NCBI GenBank assembly: GCA_963736575.1
Contig: CAVTPD010000003.1
Span: forward strand, 124,001 to 188,000
DNA length: 64,000 nt
Reading direction: 5' to 3'
Source of the DNA: CAVTPD01 sp963736575
Lineage (GTDB): Bacteria > Bacteroidota > Bacteroidia > Cytophagales > JAAEPT01
The position numbers were made by a program, and so were the translations under genes. This document shows, piece by piece, positions 1-7,962 of the stretch; the stretch's first letter is position 1, and the number at the start of each line of letters is the position of its first letter. The notes beneath the pieces are model-generated. The model ran no database searches and was not told the origin of the DNA. It saw only the letters and a list, made by a program, of their open reading frames with translations.

Positions 1-1366
1 TTTTCAACTGCTTAATTTCTTCAATAGCTTCTTCAAGCTTTAAGATAGACTCTGGTACTTTTATATTATTAATATGTACTCTAGAACCTACTTCATCCAT
101 AATATCAATGGCCTTATCTGGTAAGAAACGGTCACTAATATATCTGTCCGAAAGCTTCACACAAGCATCTAAGGCCTCCTGAGAGAAATTAACTTGGTGA
201 TGTTCCTCATACTTATCTTTAATGTTGTTCAAAATCTCCATTGTTTCTTCTGGTGTTGTAGGATCTACAATTACCATTTGGAAACGACGAGCAAGAGCCC
301 CATCTTTTTCAATATATTGTCTGTACTCATCAAGAGTAGTAGCACCAATTGCTTGAATTTCACCTCTAGCCAATGCTGGTTTAAACATGTTAGATGCGTC
401 TAAAGAACCTGAGGCTCCACCTGCACCAACAATGGTATGAATCTCGTCAATGAATAAGATAATGTCTCTAGACTTCTCTAACTCATTCATTACAGCCTTC
501 ATTCTTTCTTCAAACTGGCCACGGTATTTTGTACCGGCCACTAATGAAGCAAGATCTAAGGTTACTACCCTTTTATTGAAAAGTACTCTTGAAACGTTCT
601 TCTCAATAATTCTTAATGCTAAACCTTCTGCAATGGCTGTTTTACCAACACCTGGTTCACCAATAAGTAAGGGGTTATTTTTCTTTCTTCTGCTTAGAAT
701 CTGAGCTACACGCTCAATTTCTTTTTCACGTCCTACAATAGGATCTAGCTTATCTTGTTCAGCTAGTTTGGTTAAATCTCTACCAAAATTATCTAAAACC
801 GGAGTTTTAGATTTTTCAGCCCCTCTGGCCGCACCTGCTGCAGATGAACCTCCAGATGGCGTGCTTCCAAATGATCTTGGAATATCGTCATCATCGTCGG
901 TATCTGAAGATGCTTCAGGGTTTTGTGAATGATATTCTAACAATTCTTTAACTACTTCGTATGAAACATCAAATTTACCAAGTACCTGAGTAGCTATATT
1001 ATCGTCATCTCTTAAGATGGATAATAATAAATGCTCTGTACCGATTAATTCACTCTTAAATATTTTTGCTTCAAGGTATGTAATCTTCAATACCTTTTCC
1101 GATTGTCTTGTTAAAGGGATGCTCGCTAAATTTTTAACGTTTCCGGTGGAAGTACCTTTGGTAGCTTGTTCTACCTCAATTTTAATTTGTTCCATAGAGA
1201 CCCCTAATTTCTTAAGTAACCCTACAGCCACGCCTTCCCCTTCTCTAATCATTCCCAATAAGAGATGTTCCGCTCCTATGTAATCATGACCTAGCCGTAA
1301 AGCTTCTTCACGACTTAAGGAAATTACTTCTTTTACTCTATTTGAAAATCTAGCCTCCATATTCAT
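1..1366 (-). CDS. clpC: ATP-dependent Clp protease ATP-binding subunit ClpC (5' part; runs off the window)
   Basis: HSP100/Clp AAA+ unfoldase that feeds substrates to ClpP. About 455 N-terminal codons are visible. The N-terminus begins MNMEARFSNRV and holds two Clp-N repeats (roughly residues 5-145; LGHDYIGAEHLLLG and ELIGTEHLLLSILRD). A Ser/Gly/Asp-rich linker follows, then the first ATPase module with Walker A GEPGVGKT (about 236-243), Walker B ILFIDE (about 302) and the Arg-finger region ALARRFQ. The C-terminal half, including the second ATPase module, lies outside. A second in-frame ATG at 1360 is an alternative start. No CtsR-like operator is evident upstream. Family assignment is sure; ClpC rather than ClpB rests on the N-domain and the GIG-less short linker. 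Confidence 0.95.
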   Translation of the reverse strand, partial: MNMEARFSNRVKEVISLSREEALRLGHDYIGAEHLLLGMIREGEGVAVGLLKKLGVSMEQIKIEVEQATKGTSTGNVKNLASIPLTRQSEKVLKITYLEAKIFKSELIGTEHLLLSILRDDDNIATQVLGKFDVSYEVVKELLEYHSQNPEASSDTDDDDDIPRSFGSTPSGGSSAAGAARGAEKSKTPVLDNFGRDLTKLAEQDKLDPIVGREKEIERVAQILSRRKKNNPLLIGEPGVGKTAIAEGLALRIIEKNVSRVLFNKRVVTLDLASLVAGTKYRGQFEERMKAVMNELEKSRDIILFIDEIHTIVGAGGASGSLDASNMFKPALARGEIQAIGATTLDEYRQYIEKDGALARRFQMVIVDPTTPEETMEILNNIKDKYEEHHQVNFSQEALDACVKLSDRYISDRFLPDKAIDIMDEVGSRVHINNIKVPESILKLEEAIEEIKQLK

Positions 1367-1467
1367 CTCTCTATAATTTTATGGCTTTAACGTAAATTTA
1401 ACAGTTCAACTGAATATTAAAACTGTTGCGGGGTATTAATTCAACATTTACTTAAACAAAAGGGTTC

Positions 1468-2076
1468 CTACTGGAATTTGAGATAGGCAACAGCCTCTGG
1501 TCCCTCACAGAATAGCAAATCTAGAATACTTAAGTTCTTTTCAAATTGCTTGCCAAATAACTGGTTATACTCAGAAAATGGCAATTCATTGAAATCTTTT
1601 TTCCTATTTATTGATTCTTTTAAAGGAGTTAAAGGTAAACGCTCTGTTTTTTCAAACTCCGATAAAACTGTCATTTCTACAGGATTTCCTAAAATCCTAA
1701 GACACAAAGTCATGAATTCAGTATTAAGATCAAATAATAAACTACTTTCTTTCGAAAATATTTCATTAAAAAGTTCAAAATAATACTCAAAGTACGGTGC
1801 TTTCCCGTAATAAGATTGAATTGCTCTTGTGTGTTGATTCTTCCAGCCCTGTGAATAATCAATTTTAGTTTTGGTAATTGGGCTTCTTTTTGACGTTACC
1901 GGAACCGATAAGGTATCTACCCCATTTGGCCCAAGTAACCTACATCTATTTCTATACGTTTGTTTCTGAAATCTTTCCTTATCATCAATCACTAAAAGAT
2001 CGTATTGAAGGATTTCTCTAAAATACGCAACACAAGGCATATAATGGGTTTCTAATAAAACAGCTCCTCCCTTCAT
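1468..2076 (-). CDS. WbqC family protein
   Basis: 202 aa, usual size for the WbqC-like family, a cytosolic family often found near polysaccharide or lipoprotein genes but without a settled biochemical role. Visible family traits are the N-terminal LETHYMPCVAYF, then RNRCRLLGPNG with LSVPV, and a central WKNQHTRAIQSYYGKAPYFE block, followed by an acidic helical tail. Its ATG shares one base with the stop codon of the upstream YciO-like gene (TAATG), so the two are probably translationally coupled and share the promoter at 2707. No catalytic role is inferred here. Confidence 0.8.
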   Translation of the reverse strand: MKGGAVLLETHYMPCVAYFREILQYDLLVIDDKERFQKQTYRNRCRLLGPNGVDTLSVPVTSKRSPITKTKIDYSQGWKNQHTRAIQSYYGKAPYFEYYFELFNEIFSKESSLLFDLNTEFMTLCLRILGNPVEMTVLSEFEKTERLPLTPLKESINRKKDFNELPFSEYNQLFGKQFEKNLSILDLLFCEGPEAVAYLKFQ

Positions 2077-2699
2077 TAAAACAAGTCTTCTACACTGCCC
2101 AAACCTTCTCTCACAACTTCCATTTCACCCTTAGAACAATCAACAACGGTACTTGGTATATTATTACCTAAACCGCCATCTATCACCAAATCTACTTGTT
2201 TGCCAAATTTCTCGTATATCAATTCTGGATTGGTTGTATATTCAATTACGTCATCATCGTCCTTAATGGATGTTGTAATAATAGGATTCCCTAATGCTTT
2301 AACTATTTCTCTGGGTATATTATTGGCTGGCACACGTATTCCAACGGTTCTTTTTTTAGCCTGAAGAAGTTTAGGCACATTACTAGACGCCTCTAAAATA
2401 AACGTATAAGGACCGGGTAGGCATTTCTTCATCACTTTAAATGTTCTATTATCTAATGGCCTAGTATATTCTGAAATATGACTGAGATCGTAACAAATAA
2501 ATGACAGTTGGGCTTTAGATGGATTTACATTTTTAATTCTACACAACGCTTCAATGGCTTTAGGTTGAGTTATATCGCAGCCCATTCCGTAAACTGTATC
2601 GGTGGGGTAAATAATAATTCCCCCACGTTTTAATACATCAACTACATGAGCTATTTCTTTGGGAGAAGGGTTTTCTTCAAAAATCTTTATTAGTGACAT
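2076..2699 (-). CDS. Sua5/YciO/YrdC family protein, YciO-like threonylcarbamoyl-AMP synthase
   Basis: 207 aa single YrdC domain. The family makes threonylcarbamoyl-AMP from threonine, bicarbonate and ATP for the t6A modification at A37 of ANN-decoding tRNAs. Visible features are GGIIIYPTDTVYGMGC (about 26-41), the KN-containing loop after CRIKNV, LPGPYTFIL (about 94), the VGIRVP motif (about 120) and the terminal VVREG. The CYDLSHISEY and KRTVGIRVP segments look more like E. coli YciO than TsaC, so the exact role is less certain than the fold. The first gene of a two-gene unit with the WbqC gene. A TAnnTTTG element lies only 7 bases upstream of the ATG, implying an almost leaderless transcript. 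tsaB, another t6A gene, is also in this window. Confidence 0.85.
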   Translation of the reverse strand: MSLIKIFEENPSPKEIAHVVDVLKRGGIIIYPTDTVYGMGCDITQPKAIEALCRIKNVNPSKAQLSFICYDLSHISEYTRPLDNRTFKVMKKCLPGPYTFILEASSNVPKLLQAKKRTVGIRVPANNIPREIVKALGNPIITTSIKDDDDVIEYTTNPELIYEKFGKQVDLVIDGGLGNNIPSTVVDCSKGEMEVVREGLGSVEDLF

Positions 2700-2706
2700 A
2701 GTGCAA

Positions 2707-2714
2707 CAAAGTTA
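2707..2714 (-). promoter_or_regulatory. Bacteroidota -7 element for the YciO-like gene
   Basis: Read on the minus strand the sequence is TAACTTTG, an exact match to TAnnTTTG. It ends 7 bases before the ATG, so the transcript start would lie within about 3 bases of the start codon. No clear TTTG was found at the -33 distance. Confidence 0.5.
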
Positions 2715-2792
2715 GTTGAATACAAACAATATGATAAAGTACATGGTTCTTTTAATTGGAGAATACACTAATCTCTAGGTATATTCGCTTTT

Positions 2793-3821
2793 ATGAATAA
2801 TACCAAAGGATTTCTAATTGTTGCATTTGCTATGCTATTTGCAACATTCAGTTTCTACTTCTATCAAGTTTTTTACGCCGCTAACTTCTTTGTAGAATCT
2901 AACAGCGGTTATATATATGTAAAGGAAGATGATAATTTTAAATCTTTATTACGGAAAATCACAGATGAAAACATTGTTACCGATCCACTATCTTTTGCTT
3001 TTTTATCTAAGGTAATGAAGTATCAAGAAAATGTTAAACCTGGTAGATATGCTATAAAAACTAACAGTACAAACCTAGAAGTAGTTCGATTATTGCGTTC
3101 TGGAGCACAAACACCAGTAATAATCACCTTCAATAATATTAGAACTAAGGATCAACTAGCCTCTATATTTTGTACTGAATTATCCTGTTCTTCCTTAAGA
3201 TTAGACACGTTATTAAACAATTCGGCTTTTGTTTCAGAATATGGTTTTGATACCCTGAATATCATTTCAATGTTTGTGCCCAACACCTATGAATTTATGT
3301 GGAATACACCTGCCGAAAAAGTTTTTAGCAGAATGAAATACGAATACGAAAGGTTTTGGAACGAAGAACGTTTAGCTAAAGCCAAAAGCATAAACCTGAG
3401 TCCACGTGATGTTTCTATATTAGCCTCTATTGTAGAAGCAGAAACGCACTATAATGATGAAAAACCAAGAGTTGCTGGCGTATACCTTAACCGATTAAAA
3501 AGAGGAATGCTTTTACAAGCAGACCCTACAGTGGTTTATGCATTGGGCGATTTCAGTAAAAAAAGAATCTTAAAAAAAGATACAGAATTTGATTCCCCTT
3601 ATAACACTTACAGATACATTGGATTACCGCCGGGACCAATAAGAGATCCAGAAATATCTTCTATTGATGCTGTGCTAAATCCAGAAAAACATAGTTATTT
3701 ATACTTTTGTGCCAAAGAAGACTTCTCTGGTTACCACAATTTTTCTAAAACCCATACCGAACATATTAATAATGCCCGCAGATACCAAAGAGCATTAAAC
3801 CAACAAGGAATTTTAAAGTAA
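2793..3821 (+). CDS. mltG: Endolytic murein transglycosylase MltG (YceG family)
   Basis: 342 aa inner-membrane lytic transglycosylase that cleaves nascent glycan strands and is thought to set their length. There is one N-terminal membrane anchor (residues about 7-27), then a LysM-like segment (about 40-105, SGYIYVKEDDNF) and the YceG catalytic domain. The catalytic glutamate is most likely E215 in LASIVEAETHY. Other family motifs are GVYLNRL, LQADPTVVYALG and GLPPGPIRDP near the C-terminus. The stop codon overlaps the next ATG by one base (TAATG), placing it in an operon with a YbgC-type thioesterase and a BrkB protein. Upstream, TATATTCG at 2780 is a one-mismatch -7 element. Confidence 0.95.
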   Translation: MNNTKGFLIVAFAMLFATFSFYFYQVFYAANFFVESNSGYIYVKEDDNFKSLLRKITDENIVTDPLSFAFLSKVMKYQENVKPGRYAIKTNSTNLEVVRLLRSGAQTPVIITFNNIRTKDQLASIFCTELSCSSLRLDTLLNNSAFVSEYGFDTLNIISMFVPNTYEFMWNTPAEKVFSRMKYEYERFWNEERLAKAKSINLSPRDVSILASIVEAETHYNDEKPRVAGVYLNRLKRGMLLQADPTVVYALGDFSKKRILKKDTEFDSPYNTYRYIGLPPGPIRDPEISSIDAVLNPEKHSYLYFCAKEDFSGYHNFSKTHTEHINNARRYQRALNQQGILK

Positions 3822-4231
3822 TGTTTGAACATAATATTTCCATTAGAGTACGATATGCCGAAACAGACCAAATGGCGTATGTTTATTACGGAAACTATGC
3901 TACTTATTTTGAAGTAGCCCGTGTAGAAGCTTTTAGAGCGCTTGGCTGCACTTACAAACAAATGGAAGAGGATGGCGTTTTAATGCCTGTTTTAGAATAT
4001 AAAACAAAGTATATAAAACCCGCTTTTTACGATGATAATCTAAGCATTAAAGTTTCTATTAAAGAAAAACCTGGTGTTCGTATAAAATTTGATTACGAAG
4101 TTTTTAGAGAAGACACTTTACTAACTGTAGCAGAAACTACATTAGTATTTATTAGCAAAGAAAACGGAAAACCTTGTTTGCCACCAGACTATTTTATAAA
4201 TAGCCTTACACCCTTTTTTGAAAAACAATAG
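3821..4231 (+). CDS. YbgC/FadM-type acyl-CoA thioesterase (hotdog fold)
   Basis: 136 aa single hotdog domain, the normal length for 4-hydroxybenzoyl-CoA thioesterase-like enzymes that hydrolyse acyl-CoAs in the cytosol. The signature is RVRYAETDQMAYVYYGNY near the N-terminus with the probable catalytic aspartate D16, followed by FEVARVEAFRALG. Start and stop are both tightly coupled to neighbours: TAATG with mltG, and the following gene begins at the very next base. The natural substrate cannot be read from sequence. Confidence 0.9.
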   Translation: MFEHNISIRVRYAETDQMAYVYYGNYATYFEVARVEAFRALGCTYKQMEEDGVLMPVLEYKTKYIKPAFYDDNLSIKVSIKEKPGVRIKFDYEVFREDTLLTVAETTLVFISKENGKPCLPPDYFINSLTPFFEKQ

Positions 4232-5167
4232 GTGAAAAGAAGAATTATAAAATACAAAACGTTAGTACTTGATAGCTACAAAAACGTAACGGAGAAATTC
4301 TTTTTAAGCCGAAGAAAGCAAATTTCATTTTATAAATTTTCAGATACGCTTTATAAAGAACTTAAACAGAATGATATTATTTCTGAAGCACAGGCCATTG
4401 CTTTTAGTTTTACGCTATCTCTTTTCCCTGGAATTATTTTTCTTTTTACGTTAGTTCCCTTCATCCCAATTGAAGGTTTAGATGCTAAAATCTTAATTTT
4501 TTTACAGAACAATATACCCGCCAACTATTACATAGAAGCCAAAGAAACAATAGAAAATATTGTGGAAGAGATGATAGTACGGCAAAGGGGAGATTTACTT
4601 TCTTTCGGTTTTGTTTTTGCCATGATTGCCGCCACAAATGGTATGATGGTTCTAATTAATTCCTTCAATAAAATATACCACACTCGCGAAAAAAGGGGGT
4701 TTATCAAAACTAGATTAACGGCTATTTTACTAACCTTTATTTTCGTATTTGTCTTATTTACAGCTATTTTCCTTATCATTTTTAGCGAGGGAATTGCTAA
4801 CTTTTTAGACCGTTATCAAATTGTACACACAATATTCATTGAAACTATTAATGCACTGAACTCCCTTCTTCTGGTTTTAATTTTTTTTATAATGACATCC
4901 ATGATTTATTATATTGCCCCTTCCGTTCATAAAAAATGGAAATTTTTCTCTTTAGGGGCTATTGTAGCTACTATTATGTTTGGGCTTTCTTCTTATGCGT
5001 TTGCATATTACATTAGTAATTTCTCTTCTTACAACAAACTATACGGTTCTATAGGTACTTTAATTGGCGTAATGCTTTGGATACAAATTGTGGCTTATGT
5101 TATTCTTTTAGGTTTCGAAATTAATGTAGCAATTGACCGTTGCAAAGAAGAACTATCAAAAAAATGA
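4232..5167 (+). CDS. YihY/virulence factor BrkB family membrane protein
   Basis: 311 aa with about six hydrophobic segments, the usual architecture of the BrkB/YihY family (older names as ribonuclease BN are wrong for this family). Recognisable parts are QAIAFSFTLSLFPGIIFL near residue 55, the FAMIAATNGMMVLINSFNKIY block (about 127) and the C-terminal YGSIGTLIGVMLWIQIVAYVILLGFEIN. The start appears to be GTG directly abutting the preceding TAG. No closer in-frame ATG would keep the conserved N-terminal region. The function remains unknown. Confidence 0.88.
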   Translation: MKRRIIKYKTLVLDSYKNVTEKFFLSRRKQISFYKFSDTLYKELKQNDIISEAQAIAFSFTLSLFPGIIFLFTLVPFIPIEGLDAKILIFLQNNIPANYYIEAKETIENIVEEMIVRQRGDLLSFGFVFAMIAATNGMMVLINSFNKIYHTREKRGFIKTRLTAILLTFIFVFVLFTAIFLIIFSEGIANFLDRYQIVHTIFIETINALNSLLLVLIFFIMTSMIYYIAPSVHKKWKFFSLGAIVATIMFGLSSYAFAYYISNFSSYNKLYGSIGTLIGVMLWIQIVAYVILLGFEINVAIDRCKEELSKK

Positions 5168-5186
5168 AAAAATCTCTTTCAAACAT

Positions 5187-5217
5187 TTTGCTTTTTTAAA
5201 ATCTACCCTTACCTTTG
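5187..5217 (+). promoter_or_regulatory. Promoter of the tRNA-Ser gene
   Basis: TTTG at 5187-5190, a 19-base spacer, then TACCTTTG at 5210-5217. This fits the Bacteroidota housekeeping consensus (TTTG, about 19-20 bases, TAnnTTTG) at both elements. The expected transcript start lies about 5 bases upstream of the mature tRNA 5' end. Confidence 0.8.
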
Positions 5218-5226
5218 CAATCCATT

Positions 5227-5311
5227 AGAGAGATGGCAGAGTGGTCGAATGCGGCGGTCTTGAAAACCGTTGTACCGCGAGGTACCGGGGGTTCGAATCC
5301 CTCTCTCTCTG
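5227..5311 (+). tRNA. tRNA-Ser (anticodon UGA)
   Basis: 85 bases fold as a class II tRNA. The acceptor arms AGAGAGA/TCTCTCT pair fully, with discriminator G at 5311. The anticodon loop is in CGGTCTTGAAAACCG (anticodon TGA), followed by a long variable arm built on GTACCGCGAGGTACC and a T arm with loop TTCGAAT. CCA is not encoded. It reads UCN serine codons, mainly UCA. A matching promoter precedes it and an intrinsic terminator follows within 12 bases, so it is monocistronic. Confidence 0.96.
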
Positions 5312-5322
5312 CTTTACCAGAC

Positions 5323-5356
5323 AAAAGCCCTTCAGATTTATTCTGAAGGGCTTTTT
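5323..5356 (+). terminator. Intrinsic terminator after tRNA-Ser
   Basis: Inverted repeat with arms AAAAGCCCTTCAG and CTGAAGGGCTTTT around a 7-base loop, ending in a run of T. It lies immediately downstream of the tRNA. Confidence 0.85.
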
Positions 5357-5422
5357 TATTATACCCCGTTTAGAACTAATACCTTAATTAAGTCTGTAAA
5401 AGAACCCTTTTTTACCTTAAAC

Positions 5423-5453
5423 AAAAAAAGCTTTCCTCTTACAGAAAGCTTTT
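5423..5453 (-). terminator. Terminator for the minus-strand thioesterase gene
   Basis: Arms AAAAGCTTTC and GAAAGCTTTT with an 8-base loop. Read on the minus strand the second arm runs into TTTTTTT. It lies 26 bases beyond the stop codon of the thioesterase gene. Confidence 0.75.
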
Positions 5454-5479
5454 AACTATCATTTTTTATTCCTTAAGAA

Positions 5480-6055
5480 CTAACCTTTTAATATCTCCTC
5501 ACTTATCTTACAATTCTGGGATTTTAATATCTCAATTGCATTTTTCATATCCCAATTTCTATCAATCTCATTGATTGAATTCTTGTATTCACTTATTAAT
5601 TCTTTACGTTTCATAGCCTTTACAAACCTTCTTACCTCATCTTTAGTCTCTAGAATAAGACCAGGTATTTTTCTAGGCTTGCCCGTTTCATCTACAGCCA
5701 CCATAGTGAAATAACAAGAGTTGGTATGTGTAACAAAACCGGTGGTAACATTTTCTGAAACTACTTTTATACCAATAACTAAAGAAGAAGTACCTACATG
5801 ATTTACTGTACACATCACATGAATTAACTCCCCCACTTCAACTGGCGCTAAAAAATCAACCACATTCACAGAGGCCGTAACATTATACCCTCTAGAATGC
5901 TTTGCAGCACATGCATACGCCCCTTTATCCATTAATGAAAGAATAGTACCGCCGTGTATCTTACCGCCAAAATTGGCGTACGCAGGTATCATTAATTCAG
6001 TAATGGTAGTTTGTGAATATTCTACTGTTCTAAATTCTGAAGTATGGGTAGACAT
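5480..6055 (-). CDS. Acyl-CoA thioesterase, YciA/BACH-like hotdog family
   Basis: 191 aa cytosolic acyl-CoA hydrolase. The core hotdog domain spans about residues 8-125, with the typical FGGKIHGGTILSLMDKGAYACAAKH stretch (residues about 29-53), then NVVDFLAPVEVGELI and a strand pair ending FVTHTNSCYFTMVAVD. The last 60 residues are a charged helical extension longer than in bacterial YciA and seen in many Bacteroidota homologues. Monocistronic: it has its own -7 element at 6073 and its own terminator at 5423. Confidence 0.9.
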   Translation of the reverse strand: MSTHTSEFRTVEYSQTTITELMIPAYANFGGKIHGGTILSLMDKGAYACAAKHSRGYNVTASVNVVDFLAPVEVGELIHVMCTVNHVGTSSLVIGIKVVSENVTTGFVTHTNSCYFTMVAVDETGKPRKIPGLILETKDEVRRFVKAMKRKELISEYKNSINEIDRNWDMKNAIEILKSQNCKISEEILKG

Positions 6056-6072
6056 AATATCTTAATTTGTAA

Positions 6073-6080
6073 CAAAATTA
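6073..6080 (-). promoter_or_regulatory. -7 element for the acyl-CoA thioesterase gene
   Basis: TAATTTTG on the minus strand, an exact TAnnTTTG match 17 bases upstream of the ATG. The -33 region falls inside the inverted repeat at 6092-6113, where no TTTG stands at the right spacing. Confidence 0.5.
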
Positions 6081-6091
6081 AGAACAAAATA

Positions 6092-6113
6092 AGTTAAACA
6101 CTTCTGTTTAACT
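6092..6113 (-). repeat. Perfect inverted repeat (9-bp arms), terminator or operator
   Basis: AGTTAAACA, a 4-base centre, then TGTTTAACT. It sits 33 bases after the transporter stop and 12 bases before the thioesterase -7 element, all on the minus strand. A weak T-rich tract (TTATTTTG) follows on the minus strand, so a terminator for the transporter is the simplest reading. An operator at the -33 position of the thioesterase promoter is the alternative. Confidence 0.5.
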
Positions 6114-6145
6114 ATTAATCTTATTGAAGAGGATTTATCTAGATC

Positions 6146-7921
6146 TTATAGATAAACAAAGTATAAATAAGTAACGGTAACTGTGGCGTACAATATTGTT
6201 AAAGGAAAACCAATCTTAAAAAAATCTCTAAACTTGTACCCACCAGGACCATAGACCATTAAATTAGTTTGGTAACTAATAGGGGTTAAAAATGAAGCGG
6301 AAGCTGCAAAGGCAATACATAAATAAAACGGAGTTCCATCTATCCCTAAATCTTTTACAATAGCAAAGACAATTGGGAAAGCTATAGATACAGCTGCTAC
6401 ATTGGTAATAAAAGAAGTTAATACTAGGGTTAATAAAAACACACCTAACATTAAGAACGGTATACCCATTGGTTGAAAAATACTAATCATAAAATTAGCC
6501 ATCATTTCAGCGGCACCACTTTCTATTAATGCTTTACCTAAGGTTAATGCAGAGGCTAAAATCACAAAGAGCACCATGTTACCGCCATCTCTTCTAACGT
6601 GTGTAAATGAAGTAAGTTTTAACGCCATTAATGCCATCATAATAATCATCAAGGACATAAATAGATCAAAAAAGCCAAAAAACAACAAGGTTAAAATAAG
6701 GCCTAGAATAACTATAAAGCTTCTTTTCTGAAGTGGATTATCTTGACTAATGGTACTTACATTAGAGACAATGTATAAGTTTTTATCAACGGCAGTATTT
6801 GATGAAAAATTCTTTCCAACTGTTAGCAACAATAGGTCTCCGTTCTTTAAAACAACATCCCCAATCTTACCAAATATCTTCTCACCATTACGGTGAATGC
6901 CAATAATAGCCGCATCAAATTTCTCTCTGAATTTATATTCTTTTACGGTTTTACCCGCCAACATAGAGTTTGCAGGAACTACGGCTTCTACAACTTCTAA
7001 ATTACGTCCTAAATCAAATTTTTCTTGCGAAGAAAGATGGATTCCACTATCGTTTTTAACAAAGTCTACTACTTTATCGGTCTCACCCGCAAAAAAAAGA
7101 CGATCCCCTTCTAAAATCTCTTCTTCTGGAGATATAGGGGCAATCATTTTACCATTTCTTATAATTTGGGCCAAATAAACCCCATCAAGATTTCTTAATT
7201 CTGCCTGCTGTACTGTTTTACCTATAAATCTAGATTTAGGGGAAATATAGGTTTCAACTAAATATTGTCTTCTGTTCTCTTTTACATCTGAAGTTGGCGC
7301 AATTCTATTAGGTAATATGTTATACCCTGCTGTAACTATAAAGATGATACCTACAACAGTTACCAACACACCTAATGGCAAGAAATCCCAAAACCCTAAT
7401 AAAGGTTCGTGATTATCCTCTAGAAAACCTAATAAAACTAAGTTGGTAGAAGTACCAATTACCGTAATCATCCCTCCTAAGGAGGCTGCAAAGCTCAACG
7501 GAATTAATAATTTAGAGGGGCTTACTTTATTACTTTTAGCCCAACCTCTTACATAAGGAATCATTAAGGCAACAATGGGCGTATTGTTCATAAAAGAAGA
7601 CAAAGCAGCCACACTAAAAGTCATTTTAGCTAAAAACACTCTTGGACTTTTTGCGCCAGAAAACACCTTATCAAACCAGTAGGTTACATTAAAATTATCG
7701 TTTATGGTATTGGTAATAAGTACCAATATAAAGATGGAAATCAGTGACTTATTAGCAAAACTATCTAAGAAATGTTGGGTATCTACAATTTTGAGCAGCA
7801 TTAAAACAAATACCCCTACCAAAAAAACAACGGCTGGCTTAAATTTCTCTAAATAGAGACCAACAATTATAGCTAAGGTCACCCCAAGAACTACCCACTT
7901 TTGTACTAACGGATCTAACAT
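6146..7921 (-). CDS. SLC13/DASS-type anion permease with two TrkA-C (RCK_C) domains
   Basis: 591 aa inner-membrane permease of the ArsB/NhaD/DASS superfamily. It has about eleven hydrophobic segments in two blocks, residues 10-205 and 395-590. Between them are two cytosolic TrkA-C-like domains (about 225-290 and 300-375; IGKTVQQAELRNLDGVYLAQ and LAGKTVKEYKFREKFDAAI), which may sense a ligand. Pore-region motifs include SSFMNNTPIVALMIP and VIGTSTNLVLLG in the first half, and TSFITNVAAVSIAFP with TPISYQTNLMVYGPGGY in the second. Substrates in the family include sulfate, dicarboxylates and other anions and cannot be assigned here. A near -7 element (TAACTTTA) lies upstream in the 41-base gap. 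Confidence 0.9.
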   Translation of the reverse strand: MLDPLVQKWVVLGVTLAIIVGLYLEKFKPAVVFLVGVFVLMLLKIVDTQHFLDSFANKSLISIFILVLITNTINDNFNVTYWFDKVFSGAKSPRVFLAKMTFSVAALSSFMNNTPIVALMIPYVRGWAKSNKVSPSKLLIPLSFAASLGGMITVIGTSTNLVLLGFLEDNHEPLLGFWDFLPLGVLVTVVGIIFIVTAGYNILPNRIAPTSDVKENRRQYLVETYISPKSRFIGKTVQQAELRNLDGVYLAQIIRNGKMIAPISPEEEILEGDRLFFAGETDKVVDFVKNDSGIHLSSQEKFDLGRNLEVVEAVVPANSMLAGKTVKEYKFREKFDAAIIGIHRNGEKIFGKIGDVVLKNGDLLLLTVGKNFSSNTAVDKNLYIVSNVSTISQDNPLQKRSFIVILGLILTLLFFGFFDLFMSLMIIMMALMALKLTSFTHVRRDGGNMVLFVILASALTLGKALIESGAAEMMANFMISIFQPMGIPFLMLGVFLLTLVLTSFITNVAAVSIAFPIVFAIVKDLGIDGTPFYLCIAFAASASFLTPISYQTNLMVYGPGGYKFRDFFKIGFPLTILYATVTVTYLYFVYL

Positions 7922-7962
7922 GATAAAATTTACGGGGTAAAGTTATAATAAATTAGTAGTCA